Below, one piece after another: positions 24,851-35,491 of a stretch of 64,000 nucleotides of DNA; the stretch's first letter is position 1, and each line of letters starts with the position of its first letter. This stretch comes from Aptenodytes patagonicus (taxonomy: Eukaryota; Chordata; Aves; Sphenisciformes; Spheniscidae). The position numbers and the translations under genes were made by a program. Location of the stretch: positions 14,570,101 to 14,634,100 of the forward strand of contig NC_134950.1 in NCBI RefSeq assembly GCF_965638725.1. The letters are read 5' to 3'. Under the pieces are notes generated by a model. It did no database searches. It saw only the letters and a list, made by a program, of their open reading frames with translations, and was not told the DNA's origin.

Positions 24851-27701
24851 CAAGACAAGTCTAATACTAGTACTACCTCAGGTTGGGTGCCATGTTTCTT
24901 ATGTAAGAATTTCTGTAGGTGTTGTTACATGTCCATTCCTGTAAAAACTGTGTGCTCTCTAGTCCTTCACATCATATTTTCCTACTTTCCTTGGGGATTC
25001 CCCTTCTTCCTTCTCAAGCTGAAGGTGTTTCCTGATGTTCTCTACCATGATCAAGTAGCTAAGAAATACCCTTCCTCCTGCCTTTTTTCCACTGCCAGTA
25101 AGGAGCACTGCGAGAAGAATGCATAATCTGTGATAAAAGCCAAATTAATGTTTCTCTTTGCCTTACTGTGATCAAAGTAGAAGAACAATTGTGAATTTGT
25201 GACTCACTGCTTTTAATAAGAGAGCTCCAGTTTTGCACAGCCCTTAGCTGCAGGAGAGCAGGGCCTGCCATGAGAGTCACCAAAAGTGATTATTATAATT
25301 ATTCTTTAATCCACTAACCTGGTTTGATTTTGGGGCTGAACCTTCTCCTCACCTCCATTTTGAGCATCACAAAGAGGAACCACAGAAAGCGCGGTCTGGA
25401 AGGACACACCCCACATGAGGCAGGAAAAGGGTCAGTATGGGACCCTGTCCCCATGGATTGGTGGTGGTGGGGGACACCTGTAGAGGTTGTGAGGACCCAC
25501 AATTCAGTTCAGTCTTCCACTTGAGGAGGTCTGTACCTCCTCCGTATAGGCGCTTCTCTCCAGGCACATACAGCAGCCCTCGTGGTATGGGCAGACCATT
25601 CCAGGATGTCCCCTGTGCTCCTGCTGATGCTGGCTCCCATTACAGGTGACCCTACAGGATTCCTGCAGCGAGAGGAAGTAATAGTCATTCCCCAGCTTAG
25701 TAGTTGTGGTTACTTGGGTTCCAGATGTAGTGAATATTTCAGTAACATAAATTGACATGTTTTTAAAGAAAAGATGAGACCCCATTCTAGAGCTCCACGT
25801 GGTTGCCTCTGAGTTAGAAGGGAATTTAAATTGGCTCTCCTATGCCCATCTTGGGCTTATGTCCCTGGATGTTCCTGAAGGCTAACGCAACATAACATTA
25901 ATCCAGCCACAAAGTATTTATTTGCTTATTCTTTTTGCTAAGTGATTCAATTGTTTCTTGTGTGCTTTTAAACTTCTCTCCTCAGCCATATTTCATTGCC
26001 AAGCATCCAGGATTTTAATTTAATGGTCCTAATTTGGTCCATAAAAATCTGCATGTTTCATGGGAGAAAAATTTTATGCCAAAAGGGCCACTAATGAAAG
26101 ATGATAACAGCCTTGCACAATGAAAGGAGGTATGGTACAGGGCGAACAAAAAGCCCTTTTACAACATTATGAGGTTGTTCCTTTCTGTTTTGCTTAAGGC
26201 TCTATTCATTTTAAACTGAATGGTGTCTCTAATTCCACACTCTCTAATTTTTTCTCCTCCGGGAAGGCATTGATCAGTATCATTGCCTGGGTCACCACAT
26301 CGGGTCTCAAGCACTGCTACTGTTTACTCCTTCCCCAGAATGCTAACTTTGGTTTATTTACCCATCATTAGTAATCCTTGAGGTTTGGCTATTTTTTCCA
26401 AACCGTATGATGAAAGTAATTTTCAGTCTGCTTGGAGTAAGAAGTCCACAATGTCTTTAAAAGCACAGCTGCTGAAACAATCTATCCTACATTTGCAAAG
26501 ATGAATTTGTATGGTTTAAACATCATTACACAGCAAGGGCAATTGTCGTAATAGTTGCAAGTTGATCTGCCTCAGAGTTTGTTCTTGGTTTCAAGTTTCT
26601 GGACATAGCTGCCTATGACAGGTAAAAATATATAAATAATCATTCAAGTACATGCTAGGGAAACCTTCAGTGCTTGCTAAACACAAATATCGGTGGCAGT
26701 AGCTTCTTAGAGAGTGCGTTAAATAAGCAACAGCTGATACGAACCACGATAAAGGGAACTATGAAAAAAAATCTGTGTGGTTTAAGAACCATCTCAGTTA
26801 TGACTGTTTCAGAAAAAGCTTTTGGTTCCCAGTCACTAAATGTCCCTGCGTCCTGATAAGGCTGGTGCAGATAGGCAAAATCTGCTATGAGCTGTGATTT
26901 CCTCTTGCCCAGTTTACTCTGGTTTCAGGCAGAGGTGAGCTGAACCAATGTAAATTGTGGTTTCAAGGACATTTTCCTGCGTAATTAAGAAGATGGTTTA
27001 ACCACAGCAGCTGCAGGGCCTGAATCTTGGCTTTTGAGTCCCTGACCGGCCACCAAGCCACCCTGGCAGTAGCAGGAGCTGCTGAACTCTTCTGCCCAGC
27101 CCGGAGAGGCAGGCCACCACTGCTATTCCTGGAGAAGGCATGGAGGGATGGGTCCTTGGCACCCAAGGTCCTCCCCTGCTGCCTTGGGCTGCCACAGGCC
27201 CAAAGTGAGACGCAAGGTGAGGACAAACACAACACAACGGGGGCAGCCTGGGGGCAACCTGCCCTGGAGCTGCTGCCCACAGCTTTGCTTTCTGGGCCTA
27301 GCCCAAGGGATGTCAGCTTCCCAAGGTGGTCATTCAGATGCAGCATCTCTCCTGGACACATGGGTTGAAGGGTATTTATACAATTTAATACACAGGAGGA
27401 GGTAAGTGTAAGCAAGGCCTGAGCAGTACATGCGGTGAGGTGTTTTAACCTCAGTAGGGTTTCTTGACTGTTTTGCATGGGTGGTGTGCCTCAGTCTGCC
27501 TTAAGTAAATCAGGAGAATGGGTTGAAACCTTTCCAGTGAAAGACTTTTATCGTTTTTCCAGATTTCAAATTCAAAAATGTTCCCCAAGAATGTGACCAT
27601 TTTGAAAAAGTTTTGCTTTGGAGGAATATAAACTAAGCCATTTAGATAAAGCTTGAAACGTATTGCTTGACCTTCTTGGAAGGGAACATTAGGGAGAACA
27701 T
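24851..27701. other. Intergenic, no gene recognised
   Basis: Includes a GC-rich block (about 26990-27370) where frames stay open on both strands, up to 171 codons on the - strand, without recognisable protein features. A further 93-codon frame near 25504-25785 is also not supportable as a gene. Confidence 0.45.
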
Positions 27702-29115
27702 AGGCTTGCCAATGTGATGCCCATCTACAAGAAGGGCCGGAAGGAGGATGCGGGGAACTACAGGCCTGTCAGCCTGACCTCGGTGCCGGGGAAGATTATG
27801 GAGCGGTTCATCTTGAGGGTGCTCACAAGGCATGAGCGGGACAACCAGGGGATCAGGCCCAGCCAGCATGGGTTCATGAGAGGCAGGTCCTGCTTGACCA
27901 ACCTGATCTCCTTCTATGACCAGGTGACCCGCCTAGTGGATGAGGGAAAGGCTGTGGATGTGGTCTACCTGGACTTCAGTAAGGCCTTTGACACCATTTC
28001 CCACAGCATTCTCCTAGAGAAGCTGGCGGCTCACGGCTTAGACAGGTGGACTCTGCGCTGGGTCAAAAACTGGCTGGACAGCCGGGCCCAGAGAGTTGTG
28101 GTGAATGGAGTTCAATCCAGTTGGCGGCCGGTCACGAGCGGTGTTCCCCAGGGCTCAGTACTGGGGCCGGTCTTGTTCAATATCTTTATCAATGATCTGG
28201 ATGAGGGGATCGAGTGCACCCTCAGTAAGTTTGCAGATGACACCAAGTTGGGCGGGAGTGTTGATCTGCTCGAGGGTAGGAAGGCTCTGCAGAGGGACCT
28301 GGACAGGCTGGATCGATGGGCCCAGGCCAACTGTATGAGGTTCAACAAGGCCAAGTGCCGGGTCCTGCACTTCGGCCACAACAACCCCATGCAGTGCTAC
28401 AGGCTTGGGGAAGAGTGGCTGGAAAGCTGCCTGGAGGAAAAGGACCTGGGGGTGCTGGTCGACAGCCAGCTGAACATGAGCCAGCAGTGTGCTCACGTGG
28501 CCAAGAAGGCCAATGGCCTCCTGGCCTGTATCAGAAATAGTGTGGCCAGCAGGAGTAGGGAAGTGATCGTGCCCCTGTACTCGGCACTGGTGAGGCCGCA
28601 CCTCGAATACTGTGTTCAGTTTTGGGCCCCTCACTACAAGAAGGACGTTGAGGTGCTGCAGCATGTCCAGAGAAGGGCAACGAGGCTGGTGAAGGGTCTG
28701 GAGAACAAGTCTTCTGAGGAGCGGCTGAGGGAACTGGGGTTGTTTAGCCTGGAGAAAAGGAGGCTGAGGGGAGACCTCATCGCTCTCTACAACTCCCTGA
28801 AAGGAGGTTGTAGTGAGGTGGGTGTCGGTCTCTTCTCCCAAGTAACAAGCGATAGGACGAGAGGAAATGGCCTCAAGTTGCGCCAGGGGAGGTTTAGATT
28901 GGACGTGAGGAAAAATGTCTTTACTGAAAGAGTGGTGAAACATTGGACCAGGCTGCCCAGGGAAGTGGTTGAGTCCCCATCCCTGGAGGTATTTAAAAGA
29001 GAGTAGATGAGGCACTTAGGGACATGGTTTAGTGGGTGGTGGTGTTGGGTTGACAGTTGGACTTGATGATCTTAGAGGTCTTTTCCAACCTCTATGATTC
29101 TATGATTCTATGATT
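27702..29115 (+). mobile_element. CR1 LINE, 5'-truncated, with long reverse transcriptase frame
   Basis: A 1.4-kb CR1 copy. It begins at AGGCTTGCCAATGTGATGCC, homologous to position 36365 of the second copy, and ends in ATTCTATG repeats at 29091-29115. Truncation is inside the reverse transcriptase domain, so the endonuclease and first ORF are missing. The copy is very similar to 36365-37813, pointing to recent activity of one subfamily. No target-site duplication seen, as expected for CR1. Confidence 0.95.
27714..29006 (+). pseudogene. CR1 ORF2 fragment: reverse transcriptase
   Basis: A 430-codon frame carrying non-LTR reverse transcriptase motifs: [18 protein letters not shown] at the start, [10 protein letters not shown] with the first catalytic Asp, [11 protein letters not shown], and the FADD box at about residues 173-176 (28230-28241). 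The C-terminal part includes [11 protein letters not shown] and [20 protein letters not shown]. It lacks the N-terminal endonuclease and ends early: compared with the copy at 37252-37695, one base is missing near 29000, so the last dozen residues are replaced by a stop. The ATG at 27714 is an internal Met, not a natural start. This is a dead 5'-truncated copy, though the catalytic core frame is unbroken. Confidence 0.9.
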
Positions 29116-32100
29116 TTCCTTTTTAGTTTAAAAAAGACTGCATTGATACCATGTTTTTAAAATGTGGTATGCCATTATTAATCAAATGAAGCAAGGTGAT
29201 TTTGTTGAAAAGAAATATCTTATGGTTCCAGAATGACTTTTTGAAAATGTTTTTTTCATGTAAATATTGACTTTTTTTTTACTATTATGGAAAGAAAACT
29301 GATTTCCAGATGTCAAAACATTCCTTGGACTATGCACTTCTTGACTTTCAATGGCTGTACATTACAGTTTACACCAATTCTCTTTAATTATTGTAATATC
29401 AGACTGGTTTTTCATATTACCATAACTTGTTTTCATAAGAGAAATGGCAAGACAGCAGTGTGTTGTTTTGATTCCATCCTTCTCAGGATTCTTTCCTTTT
29501 TTATTAGAAAAAATTCAGCTGAAGCTTACTGCTATTTCTCAGCAATTCGTTGTTTTAGGCTTTTATTTTTTAGTACATTTAGCCAAAACCCTCCTCTCTA
29601 AACCTCAAAATATTCAAACAAAATGTTGTTTTTTTTGAAGCAACAGTTGATTTGAAGCCAATATGAAAACTCATGGATGGGAAAAAATAGTAGTTTTAGC
29701 ATGGGAAAAAGAGCCTTTCACTCTTAGGTCACTGGTTCAGATCCTGCAAAGAACAGACTGCCCTCAGCTCCGAGTCAATTAAATGAATACTCATGATGCC
29801 TCACTTAACTGAGCCAGGTACCTGGCCCATATAGCATGTCATAGCCTGCCATACATCATAACATATGATAGTATGTTCTGGTCTGGTCTCTAGTCACAGA
29901 CGTCACCGCATGCCATCGCACTTCACAGGACTGTGGGTGTGAGGGCTGTAGCTTGATGAAGATGACCAGATTGCACCCCATCTTCAGCCTCCTGCTTTTC
30001 CACAGACCTCATGTGTGACCCTCAGCACATCTGCTGAGGTTACAGCAAGCCGTGGCAAGGCCAAGCGACTTGCCCAAGACTGACAAGGAAAACCCAGATG
30101 GGTGTTCAAGCTCCCTCATCAGTGGAGGGAGAGAGCAAATCAGCTCAGGAGCTCAGTCCAAACAGTGTGTGGAGTGGGGAGCAGCCTTGAGCCAGCTCTT
30201 GAAGAGCAGAGCACCATTCTGGGTCTGACACTGAATGAGGCCTGTCTCCTGAACTGAGACTTGCAAGGTTGGCCTTTCTGTCCATTCAAACCTAGCATGC
30301 TGATGGTGAACAGAGGTGACCTCAGGAAGTTGCCTTAGATTTTAGGCTGATGTCAGGGTGACTGCTTTTTAGTAGGAGCTCTGGGTTTGCATCACTTCAG
30401 GTTGAGGAAGGTCTCCAGCTTCAGCTCCCATTTCCTGGACACATGCCTTGTCCTCTAGACAAAGAAGGTGGGTTGTGGTCCCATGCTCCAGCTGCTTCTT
30501 CAGAAAAAGTGGCCATAGCTGCATTTTGTGAAAGTCTTAATCCTGCTGGTGTGCATCACAGCCCAGATGTCCCTGCTGAAGGGGCCTCAGAAAGAGCTGT
30601 CCCATTCAGGTGATTGTGATTTTTGGTTCCCAGTGGGGTTTAGGTAGGAGGTTGGTGTCTTGGTGTTGAGCAAGCAGAGCTCTGAGGTGCCAAGTGGCAG
30701 AGCCTGGGCGGCTCCCTCACCAAACTCCTGCTGACTCGAGGAGTTACTCAAATTGGGATTTTGGACTTAAGGACAGAATTCTCTCCGCCTAGATGGGAGA
30801 TTTCTATGAGGAGTCTCAAAGATGGCCTTTGCTTTTCAGTTGTCCTGTGGAGTGGGGATTGGTATTTCCCTACCTCACAGGCATGCTGTGCCACAGGGAG
30901 CAGCAGGACGATACACTATATGAGCATCTCCTTGCTATTGTTCTAGTGTTAGGGGCAGGAGGTCTATGAAGATCCCTGTCTACACTGATGGGGACTGATT
31001 AGGAAATTGATTTTTTTTTTTTTTTCTTCCTGGATTAAAACTAATTCAAGAGAAAAATTCGTGGCAGGCTTCAGAGGCACTGTTCATGGGGGAGAAAGTG
31101 TGGGGAGACCCCACTGTACACTAAATCAGCTGCTGGGATGGGTTGGAGGAAAAAAACCTCATTTTTTCCTGTGAAAGTATCTGCATTTGCAGACCACTTC
31201 TTAATCTGGCTCCCTCTAAACAGTCCCTTTTTCAGCAGCTGAACCTCCAGATGTGCAGTGACTGGATGATGCCACTGCTATTTTATGGGCATATGACTTT
31301 CTAATGCACTAATAATGCAGCTTCAGATATGCCCATTAAATGCACTGGAACATGAGAAGTTTGCATTAGAAAGTGGGTAGCGATAACAGGCTTAGCGGAA
31401 GGATGAAAATAACAGTGGGATCATTTGCTTTACATTGTCAAGAACAATATCGGTACCTCTTACTTGACTTCGGCAATTCGAAAAATAAGGGAATGGAAAC
31501 ATACTTTCTTTTGGAAAATAGAGCGAACACTTGCATCCAAAACCTGTCCTGAAACAAGGAGATAAAGTCAGAGAGCAAAAAACTAGTTTGTAAGTCTCCT
31601 CGTCCTGAAAGGTCACAATGGGAATAGTCCGAGATGGAAGGAGTTACTGGTCAGGCAGTTGGGAAAAGTAAATAAGGAGGAGAATGCAAAGAGGTAAAGA
31701 TGAACTAAATATGCACCACTTAGTGCCCTAACAAATGTCAAACATAGTTTATGTAGCTCTGTGAGTCATAAGACATCTGAGGAAATATCATCTGTGAGCA
31801 GTGCGATGCAGTTGAGGAACATGTGTTTAGGGGAAACCCAAATAAAGCTGGATTTCTTTGTCTGTGGGTTTCTTCTCTTTTCTTTCTCTGTTTGTTTTTG
31901 GTTTTCCACAGGCTTTTCAAATTCCTCAAGGAGCTTCCAGGATGAAATAAGATGAGAATAGGTCTGGTCTTCTTGCCATACTTCCTCCAAGCAGGATCTG
32001 AGGTATCATGAGAAAAACAGAGCTTGGGTTATTTCAGACCCATAAGCTCCCAGATTCCAAAAGTCTGTGAAAAAGATGTAGGTATAAATGCTAGTTCACA

Positions 32101-34457
32101 TGTATAACCCTGTCAGGAAGCAAAGAGCTGGTTACCTCCTCCCAGAGAGCTGCAAAGCTGCAGAAGGACACAAAGCAATTGCCTCCCTGGAAGCTGAGCT
32201 GCCTTGCCTTTGGCTCCCCGGTGGAAGTGTGCTAGCCCAGCATGCAGGAGCTCGCGAGCAGTGAGGTATGTGCTGCTGCACTGTGCCATGTCCTAACGCA
32301 GCTCCATGTCTGCACGAGCAGCTTGCCACAGGCTGGCTCTGAGCATGGGAAGTGGGGCTTGTGCATGCCTCTGAGCATCGTAGGTTCACATGTGCTTGCA
32401 CTGGAAGCAAAAGAAAAGAAATTATCTTTTTTTTCCAGAGGGACTTAGAATTGCTTTATTAGATGTCACATTAATTTCTCAGTCATGGAGGCTGAGCAGT
32501 GTTGGAACAGCACATCGTGGTGGGTTGCCACGGGCAATGGCAAGCATTAGCATCAGCATAGGGTTTGTGTAAACCGAGTATATCTGCATGATCTTCCTTG
32601 TATAAAAAACCGAATCTCCATGGCTTTTCCATCTCATGAAGCTATGTGCTGCTGATACATTTTTTCCCAGAGTACAGCTTTGCCCAGCTCTACTTCCATT
32701 TTTTTCCCAATAAAAGGTTGGGGATAAAGAAGAATAAGACAAGTTTCTGTTACAACCGAATAAAAATGAGTTGGTTTACTGGCTCAAGTCCATTCTTGAA
32801 GTAACTTTGTCTCTTTCCTTCACTAATGTTGCACAAGAGATAAATTTGTCTCCACAGACTTGGCCTGGGAGAACTGCTGCTGTTTCCATGTGACAAACAG
32901 CTTTTTAGGGGTGGTGTGCAATGTCTTCCTCTCTGCAATCTCTTTTCCAGATTTTTTAATCTTACTCTTCTTTTACTCCCTCCCTCTGCTGTGTTTGCCT
33001 AAGTGAGAGAGGCCTTTTGCAGCAGCGGGATGCAGGCATAGGGTCAAGAGAACAGAACATGTAATCAGTACTCCTCGCCTTGGTTTTTGGCCCACTGATT
33101 TGCTGTGCAATTTAGAGCAACTGACCCAACCTTTCTGTATCCAAATGATAACGTGCCATTTGCTTCTCAAGCAGCCATAAATACTGTCCAAAAAACCTTA
33201 CCAAGTCCAAATCAGAAAGTGCCAAAGATGAATTTTGCATGAAAATGTCTTCTGAGCCTTTAAATGCATTTGCAAGGGTTCACCTTAGGAATGGTCAAGG
33301 ACCTCTAAAGAGGCTCACTCATTCCTTCTGGCAGCTTGAAATCCTACTTTCATGCTTTCTTGGACTTTGCATATTGTAACAACCCTGTTGCTACCTGGGG
33401 ACTTTGCAGCTTCACGGTGCTTATTTACCACTCCATGAGTGAGTGAGGATTGAATATGAATTTTCCTTTCCAAAGGTACCACGGAAGCCTGTAAGCATGT
33501 TAGTAGTAAAGAATATGTCACTTACAATATACCTTCACTGCTCCATGAGGTCGTGGCTACACTATTTGTAGTATCTGAGTAAGCTTGTTTAGAGACAACT
33601 TGGGCTTCTCTACCTTGTGGTATCCACTGACACCAGAAACGAAAAGGCTGGCCTTTAAGGTCCTCTGGGTTTCTGAGCACTGCTCTATGCAGTGCTGTGC
33701 AGTCCTCAGCAAGGTCATTTGGAGATAGTTAAGGCATTTCTGCACAGCACCTCACTGTGTCCTGTAGATAAACCCTCTGTGTATGTGTGTACGTGTGTGT
33801 ACATGTATATTACAGCAGATTAAACAAGTATCTGCTATTCAAAGATCAATGTGTATTTAGAGTTTGGATGGACCTAAAAACATAAACCAAGAATTCAAGA
33901 ATGCCCAAAACATATAAGAAAACTGTATTTGGGCAAGACTCAAAGTAGTCATTTGTGGCTAGAGATCTCTGGTTTGCACTGTTCCACCTCCTCTACGTGA
34001 GGAGGAGAACCAGGCCTTAAAATACAGACCCACAAGACTCAGGGACTTTGAAAAAGCTGCTCAGGCCCGTAACTAGTTAAAGAATGAGGCAAACAAGAAG
34101 GAGCCCAATTAAACTATTTTATTAGATGTAGAAGAACCATCGGTTGTGAAATTTACTGGTAGCCAAGTTTTCCTCCCTGCCCTACCACATATAATTATGC
34201 CTTAATTGTAGCTACTGGCTGTGGCACAAAGCTCATGCATATAAACAAGTCCCAGGATGTGCTGCAAAAAATACACTGTATGGGAGGCATTAGCAAGAAG
34301 ACAATCAGGAGCTGGAATTGCATTCCCACATGGAAAGCTGCGGGTGGTATAAAGAGCTCTGTATCCATATGGTTAGTTATGTGTAATATCTGTGTAATGA
34401 CATTAGTACCCCACCATTGCTTTTTCTGGCACATTTCTAGCCTTGAGTCACTTGGAC
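29116..34457. other. Intergenic, no gene recognised
   Basis: Short frames only. Possible diverged MIR pieces near 30055-30100 (GGCCAAGCGACTTGCCCAAG), 30850-30950 and 33100-33150 are too weak to call. A GT-rich microsatellite lies at about 33776-33812 and a T run at 31010-31025. Confidence 0.5.
33776..33812. repeat. Impure GT microsatellite
   Basis: About 37 bp of alternating GT/GTAC units (TGTGTATGTGTGTACGTGTG and on), interrupted by A and C. Confidence 0.7.
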
Positions 34458-34661
34458 CAATAGTTACCAAATTGTGGTTTGCAGACCACTGGTGGTCCAC
34501 GAGCTTATGGTAAGTGGTCCACAGCTGGGCTGCAGAACCAAACTGAACAGCTTTCAGTCGTGTTTTCAATTAAAAGTTTGATGATATAGGGTACATAGTG
34601 GTCCACAAGAGGGTCTTAGCATTAATGGTGGTCCCATTACCCTAAAAGTTTGGAAACACTG
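34458..34661. mobile_element. hAT-type nonautonomous DNA transposon (MER/Charlie-like MITE)
   Basis: The 204-bp unit has imperfect terminal inverted repeats: the left end reads CAATAGTTACCAAATTG and the right end, reverse-complemented, reads CAGTGTTTCCAAACTTTTAG. The interior has repeated GTGGTCCAC words (TGGTGGTCCACGAGC, AAGTGGTCCACAGC, AGTGGTCCACAAG), typical of Charlie-like hAT elements. Flanking 8-mers ACTTGGAC and GCTTAAAC match at 5 of 8 sites with only transitions, compatible with a decayed 8-bp hAT target duplication. No transposase. Confidence 0.65.
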
Positions 34662-35167
34662 GCTTAAACAATCATGCAGATCAACAGTCTATTTGTGTTA
34701 CGTTGTTTGAAGTTAAATGTTACAGCATGCCCTCTCCTTTCATCTGTTAGGAGCTGCATTGCCTGCTCTGCTTGTCAGTTTTAAAAATAAAAATATCATG
34801 AAGTAGTCACAAATAATACTTAGTGGTCAGGTCTTTCCAGTTTATGATTTATTTAGCTCATCTTTTCATATATTTTACTGTAGTCACATATCAGAAGTAT
34901 TTGCCCAAAAACTTGCCGTATTTTGGGAGGAAAACGAGGGGTGTTTTTCATGTTTCATTCACTAAAGTGGGAGTTGGGCAGATGTGGGGGTAGAGCTGAG
35001 TAGCAGAGAGACTTTGGAGAGACAGTCATTGCAGTCTGTTCCCGAGATTAAGCTGAGATGAGTAAATAAGGAGATGAACTTTATTTTCTTTGGGAAGTTC
35101 TGTTGGTCCTTTTATTGCTTCCTTAGGTTAAAAACTGGGAAATTCTCTAAAAGGGAAAGTACCTCAG
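34662..35167. other. Intergenic, no gene recognised
   Basis: AT-rich, no recognisable feature. Confidence 0.5.
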
Positions 35168-35491
35168 TTTAGGCTGGATATTTAGGATTAGGCAAAGGAG
35201 AGAGACTTTTTACAAGGGCATGTAGTGATGAGACAAGGGGTAATGGCTTTAAACTGAAAGAGGGTAGATTTAGATTAGATATAAGGAAGAAATTCTTCAC
35301 TCTGAGGGTGGTGAGGCACTGGAACAGGTTGCCCAGAGAAGTTGTGGATGCCCCATCCCTGGAAGTGTTCAAAGCCGGGTTGGACGGGGCTTTGAGCAAC
35401 CTGGTCTAGTGGAAGGTGTCCCTGCCCATGGCGGGGGGGTTGGAATTAGATGATATTTAAGGTCCCTTCCAACCCAAACCATTCGATCATT
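35168..35491 (+). mobile_element. Older CR1 3'-end fragment
   Basis: Carries the CR1 ORF2 C-terminal region and 3' UTR: GATTAGATATAAGGAAGAAA, GGCACTGGAACAGGTTGCCC, GATGCCCCATCCCTGGAAGT and GGTCCCTTCCAACCCAAACC, ending CATTCGATCATTAA. Its terminal ATTCTATG repeats are replaced at once by the 5' end of a different, younger CR1 copy. Confidence 0.9.

Noticed and set aside
28155..29015. 286-codon open frame on the - strand
   Set aside because: Antisense shadow of the CR1 reverse transcriptase frame; the same shadow occurs at 36817-37605.
30055..30950. Possible further MIR pieces near 30055, 30850, 33100, 56770 and 57395
   Set aside because: Only 15-25 bp of core-like similarity at each place, too weak without a scored alignment.
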